DNA of 64,000 nucleotides, taken from NCBI GenBank assembly GCA_024640225.1, contig JAHEFK010000016.1:48663-112662 (forward strand), given 5' to 3'. The position numbers were made by a program, and so were the translations under genes. The notes beneath the pieces are model-generated. The model saw only the letters and a program-made list of their open reading frames with translations. It had not been told where the DNA came from and did no database searches. Position 1 is the first letter of the stretch; each line of letters opens with the position of its first letter. This stretch comes from Bacteroidota bacterium (GTDB lineage Bacteria; Bacteroidota; Bacteroidia; Chitinophagales; Chitinophagaceae). Positions 42,808-51,853 of the stretch are shown piece after piece.

Positions 42808-44268
42808 ATGCAGAAGAGCATTTCCATAATCCTAGTATTTATTTTTCTGTGCACCCGATTGAGTGCATTGGAAGGATTGCATCATGCTGCTCTTTTCTAC
42901 GAAAAAAACGAAAAGCAACTAATCCCTTACATTGAAATTATTTCAGAAATAAATCCCAAAACTGTTGGCTTTGTTAAAACAAAACTTGGTCATTGGCAGC
43001 AACAAGTAATTATACAAATAGATGCCAAAACAGATACCGGATGGACGCGACTTAAAACATATATTTTGAAAGGGATGGAAAGTGATAGTATGCAAGTGGC
43101 TCCATTATTTGACCTTAACAGAGTTTATATCCCCATTAAGTCGAGCGCGTGCAGGATTGTTGTGACCGACAAGAGTAATTTACAAAATGTGCAGTCTTGG
43201 GAAGATAGTTTACAAATTGACCTCAACAACCCAACACAAGTTCATTTATCTTCCATTCAACTTATCGATCAGCAAGATGCGTTCGATAGTGTATTGCAAG
43301 CTCCTATATTTTTAAAAAATGGACGCTACCAAATACCTAATGCAAGTTTATTTTTAGAAAACTTAAAAACCGTTCATTGCTATGCAGAAAGTTATCAGCA
43401 ACTAGCTAATGACACCATCATGTATCAATTTTATATTTCAAAAAAAGCTTTTGGAGAAGCGATCAATCATTTGATCTATTTCGACACCCTCTATGGTGAA
43501 GGTGTTTATGTGCATCAAAAAACATTCCCCATAATGCACTTGAAATCTGGAAATTATTACCTAAATTTCATTGCTAATACAAAAGAAAATCTTGTATTGG
43601 CCAAACAAAATTGTTTCTTTCAAATTCTAAATGCAACACCAGAAGTAACACCGACACAAACTAAAGATACCAGTAACGAAGAAAAATTGCCAGCTACTTT
43701 TTTAAACTTAGCCACTACCTTTATTGCCAAATACAATACAGCGCAATTAAAGGCCATTATGAAAATGATTGCACCCATTGCTAGTCCTTTAGAAAAAGCT
43801 CAAATAAAACAGTTTTTAAGTGAACCTAATGATACATACATCCGTTATTTCCTTTACAACTATTGGGAACAAAGAAATAAAAACAATCCTGCACAAGCAT
43901 GGAATGAATATGCTGAAAAAATAAAAATCGTTAATAAACTATTTACACGCGCTGGAAAAATTGGTTACGAAACAGATATGGGAATTACTTATTTAAAATA
44001 TGGTGCCCCAAATGAGCAAATTTCTGTCCAAAATGAAACGGGCGCATTACCTTATACTATTTGGCAATACAATACCATTGGCAAGAGAAATATACAAGGT
44101 CTATTTTTATTTTACATCCCCCCATTTGCACTTAACGAATACCTACTTTTGCATAGTAATGTGATTGGCGATGTTTTTGATCCTAATTGGAGAGCCTCCT
44201 TATATACAAGCGGCCAAAGTCCAATAGGAGACAATTCTAAAGCACTGCAATATTTTAATAGAAAATAA
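42808..44268 (+). CDS. GWxTD-domain exported protein
   Basis: A 486-residue exported protein with signal peptide MQKSISIILVFIFLCTRLSA. The ATG at 42808 is used because the frame's earlier TTG adds only polar residues. The C-terminal third (NPAQAWNEYAEKIKIVNKLF then GYETDMGITYLKYGAPNE) is the GWxTD domain, here with Tyr in place of Trp (GYETD). GWxTD proteins are frequent in Bacteroidota and of unknown function. The stop codon directly abuts the ATG of dapF, so they share a transcript, though no functional link is known. Confidence 0.8.
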   Translation: MQKSISIILVFIFLCTRLSALEGLHHAALFYEKNEKQLIPYIEIISEINPKTVGFVKTKLGHWQQQVIIQIDAKTDTGWTRLKTYILKGMESDSMQVAPLFDLNRVYIPIKSSACRIVVTDKSNLQNVQSWEDSLQIDLNNPTQVHLSSIQLIDQQDAFDSVLQAPIFLKNGRYQIPNASLFLENLKTVHCYAESYQQLANDTIMYQFYISKKAFGEAINHLIYFDTLYGEGVYVHQKTFPIMHLKSGNYYLNFIANTKENLVLAKQNCFFQILNATPEVTPTQTKDTSNEEKLPATFLNLATTFIAKYNTAQLKAIMKMIAPIASPLEKAQIKQFLSEPNDTYIRYFLYNYWEQRNKNNPAQAWNEYAEKIKIVNKLFTRAGKIGYETDMGITYLKYGAPNEQISVQNETGALPYTIWQYNTIGKRNIQGLFLFYIPPFALNEYLLLHSNVIGDVFDPNWRASLYTSGQSPIGDNSKALQYFNRK

Positions 44269-45054
44269 ATGGAACTAGCATTTTATAAATATCAAGGCAC
44301 CGGCAATGATTTTGTTATCATTGATAATCGAGCACAAAACATAAAGCTCAACAAGGAACAAATTGCTTTTTTGTGCGATCGTAGAAAGGGCATTGGTGCA
44401 GATGGACTTATGCTATTAGAAAACAGCACTATTGCCGACTTTAAAATGGTTTATTTTAATGCCGATGGTGCAGAAAGCACGATGTGCGGAAATGGTGGTA
44501 GATGCATCGTTGCCTTTGCAAAGCAACTTCAACTTATTAAAGAAGATACTACGCAATTTGAAGCTATTGATGGCCTTCATGAGGCATTACTATTAGACAA
44601 CAATATTATTGTTTTACACATGCAAGATGTAACTGAAAATACTATTGTAAATGATCATTTTGAAATACAAACAGGTTCACCACACTATGTAACATTCACT
44701 AAAGATGCACACGCTATAGACGTGGCAACCGAGGGTAGAACGATTAGAAATAGAGAAGCCTATCCAACAGGTATCAATGTAAATTTTGTAGAAGTTATAG
44801 ATCATAACAATTTATTTGTACGCACCTACGAAAGAGGTGTAGAAGATGAAACCTTGAGTTGTGGCACCGGCGTTACTGCAGCAGCCATTGCCCACAGTAA
44901 TACAGCATTGGGTAAATTTGATATTGGTATTAAAACTCGAGGTGGCGATTTAAGTGTTCAATTTGAAAAAATCAGTCCAACCAATGCTATTAATGTTTGG
45001 CTTAAAGGTCCTAGTCAGTTAGTTTTTATAGGCAAGATTACCCTTCATCCATAA
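44269..45054 (+). CDS. dapF: Diaminopimelate epimerase
   Basis: A 261-residue cofactor-free racemase converting LL- to meso-diaminopimelate for lysine and peptidoglycan synthesis. The two catalytic cysteines are Cys73 (STMCGNGGRC) and Cys198 (LSCGTGVTAAAI). YQGTGNDFVIID at the N-terminus, YPTGINVNFVEV, and RTYERGVEDET complete the pattern. The ATG follows the stop of the GWxTD gene with no gap. It ends 54 bases before the Gfo/Idh oxidoreductase. Confidence 0.96.
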   Translation: MELAFYKYQGTGNDFVIIDNRAQNIKLNKEQIAFLCDRRKGIGADGLMLLENSTIADFKMVYFNADGAESTMCGNGGRCIVAFAKQLQLIKEDTTQFEAIDGLHEALLLDNNIIVLHMQDVTENTIVNDHFEIQTGSPHYVTFTKDAHAIDVATEGRTIRNREAYPTGINVNFVEVIDHNNLFVRTYERGVEDETLSCGTGVTAAAIAHSNTALGKFDIGIKTRGGDLSVQFEKISPTNAINVWLKGPSQLVFIGKITLHP

Positions 45055-45108
45055 ACTTGGACAAATAATTTGTAACTTGCCAAACAAACCATTTATAAAA
45101 ATATAAGC

Positions 45109-46104
45109 ATGCTTAAAATTGGAGTTTGTGGCGCAGGCCACTTAGGTAAAATTCACATTCAACAATGGAAAACGATAGATGAAATTAATTTAGTGGGATT
45201 TTACGAACCTAATGACCAACATGCCGCTCAAGTAATCAGCGAATACCAAATTCCTAGATTTGATAGCTTAGAAGCTCTTCTGAAAGAAGTAGATGCACTA
45301 GATATCATTTCTCCTACTACTACCCATTTCGAAATAGCACAAAAGGCATTGTCTACAGGCAAACATGTATTTGTAGAGAAACCTTTGACCAATACACTAG
45401 AAGAAGCAGCAACCTTAGTGGAGTTGGTAAATGAAGCCAATCTAAAATGCCAAGTAGGCCACGTAGAACGCTATAATCCTGCTTTCATGGCGTTAAATAA
45501 TGCACCTTTAAATCCATTATTTATTGAAGCGCATCGTTTGGCACAATTCAATCCTAGAGGCACCGATGTATCTGTAATTTTAGACTTAATGATTCACGAT
45601 ATTGACATCGTGTTACATTTAGTAAAATCTCCGGTAAAAAGGATTTCTGCCAGTGGTGTAGCTGTTATTAGCGAAACTGCTGATATTGCTAATGCTCGAA
45701 TTGAATTTAATAATGGTTGTGTAGCTAACTTAACCTCTAGCCGAATTTCGCTTAAAAAAATGCGCAAATTACGTATGTTCCAGAAAGACGCTTATATCGG
45801 TGTAGATTTCTTAGAAAAGAAAACAGAAATCGTAAAACTAAAACCTGAAGATAGCACTAAGGGCATGATGGATTTCCCAATTGAATTGCCTAGCGGGGAT
45901 AAAAAAATTATATCCGTAGAATTGCCCGAAATACCTGCATCAAATGCGATTAGAATGGAATTATTAGAATTTGCAAAAGCCATTATAGAAGACAAACCCG
46001 TAAGAGTAAATGTAATCGATGGCTATCAAGCAATGGATGTGGCGCATCAAATTTTGAAAAAAATGAGCCTTCATGAAGATTCACACAATATAAGTAATGA
46101 CTAA
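45109..46104 (+). CDS. Gfo/Idh/MocA-family oxidoreductase
   Basis: A 331-residue NAD(P)-dependent enzyme. The Rossmann start KIGVCGAGHLGKIH binds the cofactor, VEKPLTNT is the family EKP motif with catalytic lysine, and QVGHVERYNPAF with LDLMIHDIDIVLHL gives the substrate-side histidines. Members act on sugars or similar polyols; the HDIDIV form is common in Bacteroidota. The substrate is unknown. The gene overlaps the next one by 8 bases. Confidence 0.88.
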   Translation: MLKIGVCGAGHLGKIHIQQWKTIDEINLVGFYEPNDQHAAQVISEYQIPRFDSLEALLKEVDALDIISPTTTHFEIAQKALSTGKHVFVEKPLTNTLEEAATLVELVNEANLKCQVGHVERYNPAFMALNNAPLNPLFIEAHRLAQFNPRGTDVSVILDLMIHDIDIVLHLVKSPVKRISASGVAVISETADIANARIEFNNGCVANLTSSRISLKKMRKLRMFQKDAYIGVDFLEKKTEIVKLKPEDSTKGMMDFPIELPSGDKKIISVELPEIPASNAIRMELLEFAKAIIEDKPVRVNVIDGYQAMDVAHQILKKMSLHEDSHNISND

Positions 46105-46972
46105 TCCGTTTAGAAAACATATGAAATTTAGTAGGGCTCTATTTTTCAGTTGCATAATAGTCATGCTAGCCAATTGCAACTTAATCAATCCAAGCGAACC
46201 TGTACCTACCTATATTCAGATAGATTCGTTTCAATTCAAAACGATCAATCCAGTTTTGACAGGTACGGCTCGACAAAAAATCAATAGTGCTTTTGTATAT
46301 TTCGACAACCAACTCATTGGGGCATATGAATTACCTGCACGCATCCCTATCATTAGCACAAAAACTGGGCTCTTAAAAGTAGCACCCGGTGTTATATTAA
46401 ATGGATTAAACGGCTTGCAATTAGCCTACCCCTTTTTTAAAACGGATACCATTACAGTAGCATACCAACCAGGCACTATAAAAAAAATAACGCCAAGCTC
46501 TTCGTACTACAGCGCTACCCTGTTTAAATGGCAAGAGGATTTTGAAGGTGGCAATACCTTTACTTCTGTTACAGGCGATACTACCTTAAATAGAACTTTG
46601 AATCCGAGCGAAGTATTTGAAGGGGGCGCTTCAGGCAAATTATATTTTAAAGCTCCACAGCAAACGGCACAAGTGATCAGTACCGCTACATTTACACTTC
46701 CGGTAACTGCGTCATACTTAGAGTTGCATTACAAAAACACTATAGATTTTCAAGTGGGCATTCAAGTAAGTTATGACCAAGGGGGCGTTTATTACGAATA
46801 TATAAGTGGTTTTAAGCCAAAGAGCGAATGGAATAAGGTATATATCGACTTACAAAAATTTGCTTCTAATAACAGAGGCTTGAATTACCGCATCATGATT
46901 CGTGCAGATTTGCCAAGTGGCATGAATAGCGGATATGTATTATTTGATAACTTTAAAGTAGTTTCTTATTAA
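46097..46972 (+). CDS. Lipoprotein of unknown function
   Basis: A 291-residue predicted lipoprotein: after an in-frame ATG at 46121, MKFSRALFFSCIIVMLANC ends in a lipobox (LANC). The remainder is soluble and beta-rich, with repeated short strands (YLELHYKNTIDFQVGIQV, VYIDLQKFASN) like a carbohydrate-binding or jelly-roll fold, but I recognise no family. It overlaps the upstream oxidoreductase by 8 bases, and its stop is next to the start region of the second priming transferase, so it may take part in the same envelope or glycan process. Confidence 0.65.
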   Translation: MTNPFRKHMKFSRALFFSCIIVMLANCNLINPSEPVPTYIQIDSFQFKTINPVLTGTARQKINSAFVYFDNQLIGAYELPARIPIISTKTGLLKVAPGVILNGLNGLQLAYPFFKTDTITVAYQPGTIKKITPSSSYYSATLFKWQEDFEGGNTFTSVTGDTTLNRTLNPSEVFEGGASGKLYFKAPQQTAQVISTATFTLPVTASYLELHYKNTIDFQVGIQVSYDQGGVYYEYISGFKPKSEWNKVYIDLQKFASNNRGLNYRIMIRADLPSGMNSGYVLFDNFKVVSY

Positions 46973-46985
46973 CGCACTGCACAAC

Positions 46986-48404
46986 ATACCAACCAAAAGA
47001 AAACAAGCTATACGAAATCTTGTAATACTAGATTTTTTTAGTGCTTTAATTGCTTGGTTTGTTTTTTGGATGTACCGACAAAATGTATTGGGATTTCATT
47101 CTTTTCAAAACACACTTCAAGGTTTACTGCCAAGAGATATTCTTATTGGCGTTGTTGTTATCCCCTCTATTTGGCTTTTTATTTATCTTTTAAGCGGTAC
47201 TTATTTCGACTTGTATCACAAATCTCGTTTGATAGAAATTAATAGAATTTTTATAGCTACTTTATTAGGAGGCCTATTTATTTCGTTATTTTTCTTTTCT
47301 AATGATAATGATCAGTTTAAATACTTTATTAAAGTAACTGCTCGCTATATGCTGTTGCATTTTAGCATATTATCCGTATTTAGATTTATACTCTTTCAAC
47401 AAGTAAAGAAGAATATACTTAACGGAGTTGTACATTTTAAAACAATTATTATTGGCGGCAATAGTAATGCCGTAACCCTTTATAAGACTATTCAGGAAGA
47501 AAATAATCAAGATGGAAATTTATGTATTGGATTTATTAGTTTGCAGGAAGAGGAGGAAGATGAGTTAGCAAAGTATCTTCCAAAACTTGGTAATATTAAC
47601 AACCTTGAAAGTGTAATTGAGCAAAATGAAATTGAAGTAGTCATCATTTCTATGGATACTTCTGATCATCATTTACTTAGCAATATTTTAATTCGCCTTA
47701 GTCATACACCTTTGTTCATCAAAGTGCTTCCTGATCTATATGATTTCATATCTGGAGTTGTAAAAACAACGAGCATTAACGCCGCAGCATTAATTAATAT
47801 CTATCCAGATCTAATGCCCGACTGGCAAAGAGTATGTAAGCGATTTATGGATATTATAGTAAGTGCTTCCGCTATCATTATTTTATTGCCGCTTTATCTT
47901 TTTACCATTATACGCGTTAAATTTTCATCAGCTGGCCCGATTTTATACAAACAAGAACGTATAGGTAAATATGGCATTCCCTTTAATATTCTAAAATTCA
48001 GGTCGATGTATGTTAATGCAGAAGAAATGGGACCTGCCTTATCTAAAACCGATGATCCAAGAATTACTAACTGGGGGAAATTTATGCGCAAATGGCGCAT
48101 CGATGAATTGCCTCAATTCTTTAATATCCTAAGGGGCGATATGTCTTTAGTGGGCCCTCGACCAGAAAGAAGTTTTTATATCAACCAAATCACCGCTACG
48201 CATCCACACTATAAATATTTGCACAAAGTAAAGCCCGGACTTACCTCGTGGGGCATGGTGCAATATGGCTATGCAGAAAATCTTGATCAAATGATTGATC
48301 GAATGAAATACGATATACTGTATATTGAAAATTGCTCCCTAGCATTAGATATAAAAATAATGCTCTATACCTTTAAAGTATTATTTCAAGGAAGAGGGAA
48401 ATAA
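46986..48404 (+). CDS. Polyprenyl glycosylphosphotransferase, long (WcaJ-like) form
   Basis: A ~472-residue priming enzyme that puts sugar-1-phosphate on undecaprenyl phosphate. An N-terminal block of about four membrane helices is followed by a CoA-binding-like domain (FKTIIIGGNSNAVTLYKTI) and the catalytic domain, with a last helix, KQERIGKYG, ILKFRSMYV, IDELPQFFNIL and SLVGPRPER. The first standard start is the ATG at 47070, but coding sequence typical of helix 1 (TKRKQAIRNLVILDFF then SALIAWFVFW) continues upstream in frame. The homologous start lies at about 46986, where the codon is ATA; no ATG, GTG or TTG exists between the stop at 46959 and 47070. It overlaps the convergent folC by 24 bases. 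Confidence 0.85.
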   Translation: MPTKRKQAIRNLVILDFFSALIAWFVFWMYRQNVLGFHSFQNTLQGLLPRDILIGVVVIPSIWLFIYLLSGTYFDLYHKSRLIEINRIFIATLLGGLFISLFFFSNDNDQFKYFIKVTARYMLLHFSILSVFRFILFQQVKKNILNGVVHFKTIIIGGNSNAVTLYKTIQEENNQDGNLCIGFISLQEEEEDELAKYLPKLGNINNLESVIEQNEIEVVIISMDTSDHHLLSNILIRLSHTPLFIKVLPDLYDFISGVVKTTSINAAALINIYPDLMPDWQRVCKRFMDIIVSASAIIILLPLYLFTIIRVKFSSAGPILYKQERIGKYGIPFNILKFRSMYVNAEEMGPALSKTDDPRITNWGKFMRKWRIDELPQFFNILRGDMSLVGPRPERSFYINQITATHPHYKYLHKVKPGLTSWGMVQYGYAENLDQMIDRMKYDILYIENCSLALDIKIMLYTFKVLFQGRGK

Positions 48405-49718
48405 CACCATAGCTTCCGCTACTACAAAAAAACTACCCGTAACTAATAAAACATCTTCTGCATGCATTGCCTGCATTGCCTGTGCTACACCATTAGCAAC
48501 GGAAGAACAAACAATACCTTGCAAGCCCATGGCCACAGCAACTTGCATTAAATCATCACTTGGCAAAGCTCTTGGAATAGCAGCCGCTACAAAATAGTAA
48601 TACGCCTCTTTAGGCAATAATGCCAAAGCAGCAGCCACTTCCTTATCTTTCACAAAACCAACAACAATATGTTTTTTATTCGCTTTTAATTGCTGCAATT
48701 GTTGAGCTACTAATTTAATACCTGCTACATTATGACCCACATCCATGATAACGCGAGGCTGTTGTTGCACCGTATGCCATCGTCCCATGAAGCCAGTTAT
48801 TTGCTTTATTTTAAATAGCGCTTTATAAATTGCATCCATGTCTATTAGCAATCCATAATGGACTAAAATATCACAAGCTGCCATCACTGTTTTTATATTC
48901 TCTAACTGAAAATCGCCCAACATATCAGTAACAATATCGGTTATCGTATGTTTACTTTTATGAACCACTTTCAAATGTTGATGGGTAGCATCTACTTTGC
49001 TTCTTACTACATCGTAAAACAAATGGGCTTCATATAAAGTGCTTCCTTTTAAAAGCGATTGCTGTACAAAAACACGCATTATTTCTGCATGAGCACTTCC
49101 AATTAACACAGGCACTTTGGGTTTCATAATACCTGCTTTTTCAAAGGCTATCGCCGTTTCTGTGCTGCCTAATAAATCAGTATGATCTAAACTAATATTA
49201 GTAATAATACTTAATATAGGGGTAATGATATTAGTGCTATCCAAACGACCGCCTAAGCCCGTTTCTATAACAGCGATATCAACGGCTTCTTTCGCAAAAT
49301 AATCAAATGCTAAGGCTACCGTAATTTCAAAAAAGGAAGGTTGAATGCTAACAATCAAAGCGTAATGCTCATTTACAAAATCAACAACTGCTTGTTCAGA
49401 AATCATTGCACCATTGATGCGAATGCGCTCTCTAAAATCTAGGATATGAGGAGAAGTATATAAACCGACTTTATAGTTGCTGGTTTGCAAAATGCCAGCC
49501 AACATATTACTAACACTCCCTTTCCCATTAGTGCCGGCTATATGTATCGACTTAAATTTCAAATGCGGATTGCCTATGGCATTACTTAATGCAATGATAT
49601 TGTTTAAATCTGCTTTATAGGCTTTACTCCCAATTCTTGAGAACATCGGTAATTGTTCAAACAAAAATGCGAGTGTATTTTGATAGGATGTAAAAGGGGC
49701 CTTTTCTTGGTCCAACAT
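48381..49718 (-). CDS. folC: Folylpolyglutamate/dihydrofolate synthase
   Basis: A 445-residue Mur-ligase-family enzyme that adds glutamates to folates and, in bifunctional forms, joins dihydropteroate to glutamate. The P-loop is GTNGKGSVSNMLAG near residue 62. AVIETGLGGRLDSTNI and SLDHTDLLG give magnesium and substrate residues, and MDVGHNVAGI is the second ATP-side block. It lies 2 bases after the TonB-like gene on the same strand, an arrangement frequent in Bacteroidota. Its 3' end overlaps the priming transferase by 24 bases on the opposite strand. Confidence 0.95.
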   Translation of the reverse strand: MLDQEKAPFTSYQNTLAFLFEQLPMFSRIGSKAYKADLNNIIALSNAIGNPHLKFKSIHIAGTNGKGSVSNMLAGILQTSNYKVGLYTSPHILDFRERIRINGAMISEQAVVDFVNEHYALIVSIQPSFFEITVALAFDYFAKEAVDIAVIETGLGGRLDSTNIITPILSIITNISLDHTDLLGSTETAIAFEKAGIMKPKVPVLIGSAHAEIMRVFVQQSLLKGSTLYEAHLFYDVVRSKVDATHQHLKVVHKSKHTITDIVTDMLGDFQLENIKTVMAACDILVHYGLLIDMDAIYKALFKIKQITGFMGRWHTVQQQPRVIMDVGHNVAGIKLVAQQLQQLKANKKHIVVGFVKDKEVAAALALLPKEAYYYFVAAAIPRALPSDDLMQVAVAMGLQGIVCSSVANGVAQAMQAMHAEDVLLVTGSFFVVAEAMVLFPSSLK

Positions 49719-49720
49719 GT

Positions 49721-50518
49721 TTATTCTCTTAATGTAAAGGCGAAAGTTATTTTTCCAAATTGCTCCACAGGCGCATCTGCACTTTTATTAAAGCGGACTC
49801 TTGCAATTTTTTGTAAGGCTATAGATCGTAATTCTGGATTATCACAACTCACAATTTGTTTATTGGTAATTATACCATCTCTATTAACCGTAATTCTAAA
49901 TACCACCTTACCACCCTCTCTAAAGAATGCTTCAGGTGCAGGATAAGCTATAATCGCACGCCCTTCTAATTCTGGCTTAACACCACCAGCACCTTGTCCC
50001 GGCGAACCTGTATAATTTTTAGAACCCGAAACACCACCTGCCACGCCTCTATCTCCAGCACCTTGAGTATTACCTTCGCTTGCACCAGATTCGTCTCCCA
50101 TAGCATTGTTTCCCCCTTTGCCTAAAGCACCTGATAAAATGTATTTAGGCTTTACTAAATTACTAGCTGCATTGCGTTGCGCAACATTTGCACTTAGACG
50201 TTGATTGATGGGTACCTTTGCAATAGAGATTGCGGGTGCATCTTGATCGGTAGTAGGAAAATTGACACTGTTGTTTGGAGAAGCTGTACTTAAATCTTGC
50301 TGATCAGCTGGCGCATCACTAGCTAAAGTTTGCTGATCGCCAAAGCCATTTTCATCTACACCTAAATTCACTTCCATTCCCAACTCTTCTTCTTTCACTA
50401 CCGGAACAGGTAATTGATAGCGCCACCATAACAAAGCCAATAAAATTAATGCATGGATAGTTAAAGTAAGCATCCAAGCTGTAATAGTACGTTTATGTTG
50501 TGTAGTTGAAATTAGCAT
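49721..50518 (-). CDS. TonB-like energy transducer
   Basis: A 265-residue protein with one N-terminal membrane helix (MLTLTIHALILLALLWW) and a long periplasmic part. The middle (about residues 60-185) is low in complexity and rich in Gly, Asn, Ser and Asp rather than Pro-Lys. The C-terminal ~80 residues (EGGKVVFRITVNRDGII and later KSADAPVEQFGKITFAF) resemble a TonB/TolA C-terminal domain. It would carry proton-motive energy to outer-membrane receptors. ExbB and ExbD, expected upstream, are absent; a radical SAM gene lies there instead. folC follows after 2 bases. Confidence 0.8.
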   Translation of the reverse strand: MLISTTQHKRTITAWMLTLTIHALILLALLWWRYQLPVPVVKEEELGMEVNLGVDENGFGDQQTLASDAPADQQDLSTASPNNSVNFPTTDQDAPAISIAKVPINQRLSANVAQRNAASNLVKPKYILSGALGKGGNNAMGDESGASEGNTQGAGDRGVAGGVSGSKNYTGSPGQGAGGVKPELEGRAIIAYPAPEAFFREGGKVVFRITVNRDGIITNKQIVSCDNPELRSIALQKIARVRFNKSADAPVEQFGKITFAFTLRE

Positions 50519-50560
50519 TTTTACTATTCAAAAATAGGTACATTTTTTAAAGAAACCTGC

Positions 50561-51847
50561 TTAATGAGCAAAATCATTTTCGAAGTCGATCATCCGTTCT
50601 TTGGGCGGATTAAAATACCCAAATTTCACATTGGGAAACTCCTCTTTAATCAAAGCCATCATTTGTTTTACACCAATTGGTTCGCCTGTTTCATAGACTC
50701 CAATTTTACCTAAATACCAATCCGGATCAATATTAAAATTGCGCCATTGTATCATACTTAAGTTTGTGTATTGTATGAGCTTTCGAAGGGCTTGGTATTC
50801 TGCTTCACAATCCGTCATTCCCGGAAAAACAAAATAGTTGATAGATGCCCATCCGCCTTGATCTGTAACAACTTTCAAGCTCTCTACTATATCTTCAAAC
50901 TGATAATTATTAGGTAAATAATAACTCGTGTAGATTTCTTTTCGTGCCGAATTTAAACTCACACGAATACTATCCAATCCCACTTCCATTAGTTTAGATA
51001 CGGCATCGGGTTTGCTGCCATTAGTATTGATATTGATACTACCTTTTGTAGTATGTTTTCTAATTTCGATAATAGCTTCCCTGATCGTCTCCCACATTAA
51101 CAAAGGCTCCCCTTCACAACCTTGACCAAAACTAATAATTGGATAAGGTGCTTGCTCTAAATGTGGTACGGTAAATTCTACAATTTCAGCTGCACTTGGT
51201 TTAAAGGTTAATCGATCTTGTGTAGACACAATAGTTTCTTCTTCCGGCTGAAAAGAAATACAGCCCAAGCAATTGGCATTACATGCTGGTGAGCTTGGAA
51301 CGGGACATTCCCATCTACCCATAAAAAAGTTTCTTGCCGCAGGGCATTCATAGGTCAAAGCACAATTTGATGAAAGGTGCTGCACTAATCGATTATGAGG
51401 ATATGCTTTTAGTAAGGTACTTACACCTTCTTTTACTTTTCCTGCATCAAAGCCACTACACTCTTGACGAATATCTTGCTCTATTCTAAGTGCGGTAACG
51501 TAAAACACATCATTATGCCATCCTACAGCAGTGTAGCAGAACAAAGGAAGTGTTGGAGCATCTTCAGCCGTTTCGTAAGCAGCCATATATAAGCCTGTAT
51601 GTGCGGGTGGAATAAATGCAGCCACTGCCCAACCCAATTCGCACAAGCGCAATTCACCAGTTACTACATCTACACCAATTCCTTTCCTACCCGGCAATTC
51701 GTAAAGCGATCCTCCATCTGGCAAGGGTATCCAATCTTCTTCAGCAACTGGCATAGCATCCCATCCACTACGACCAATAGCATATAGGCTTGTATCTTCA
51801 AATATATTTCCTTGTCCGTCTGAATATAATAAGTAAGGTGTCATCAT
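50561..51847 (-). CDS. Radical SAM enzyme, cysteine-rich, unknown function
   Basis: A 428-residue radical SAM protein. The cluster motif is CNANCLGC (Cys189, Cys193, Cys196; CX3CX2C). Beyond it come GQGCEGEPLL (SAM-binding GGxEP type), ININTNGS and the LDSIRVSLNS strand. About 185 residues precede the cluster, unusually many. They include HNRLVQHLSSNC and three more cysteines (162, 168, 181) close to it, which could hold an auxiliary iron-sulfur cluster. No substrate or peptide precursor is evident near it. Its neighbours are a membrane protein (6-base gap upstream) and the TonB-like gene. Two consecutive ATG codons begin the frame. Confidence 0.85.
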   Translation of the reverse strand: MMTPYLLYSDGQGNIFEDTSLYAIGRSGWDAMPVAEEDWIPLPDGGSLYELPGRKGIGVDVVTGELRLCELGWAVAAFIPPAHTGLYMAAYETAEDAPTLPLFCYTAVGWHNDVFYVTALRIEQDIRQECSGFDAGKVKEGVSTLLKAYPHNRLVQHLSSNCALTYECPAARNFFMGRWECPVPSSPACNANCLGCISFQPEEETIVSTQDRLTFKPSAAEIVEFTVPHLEQAPYPIISFGQGCEGEPLLMWETIREAIIEIRKHTTKGSININTNGSKPDAVSKLMEVGLDSIRVSLNSARKEIYTSYYLPNNYQFEDIVESLKVVTDQGGWASINYFVFPGMTDCEAEYQALRKLIQYTNLSMIQWRNFNIDPDWYLGKIGVYETGEPIGVKQMMALIKEEFPNVKFGYFNPPKERMIDFENDFAH

Positions 51848-51853
51848 GTTATT

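Noticed and set aside
45061..45073. ACAAATAATTTGT palindrome before the Gfo/Idh gene
   Set aside because: It is short and AT-only apart from its ends, and such palindromes are expected by chance in this AT-rich DNA.
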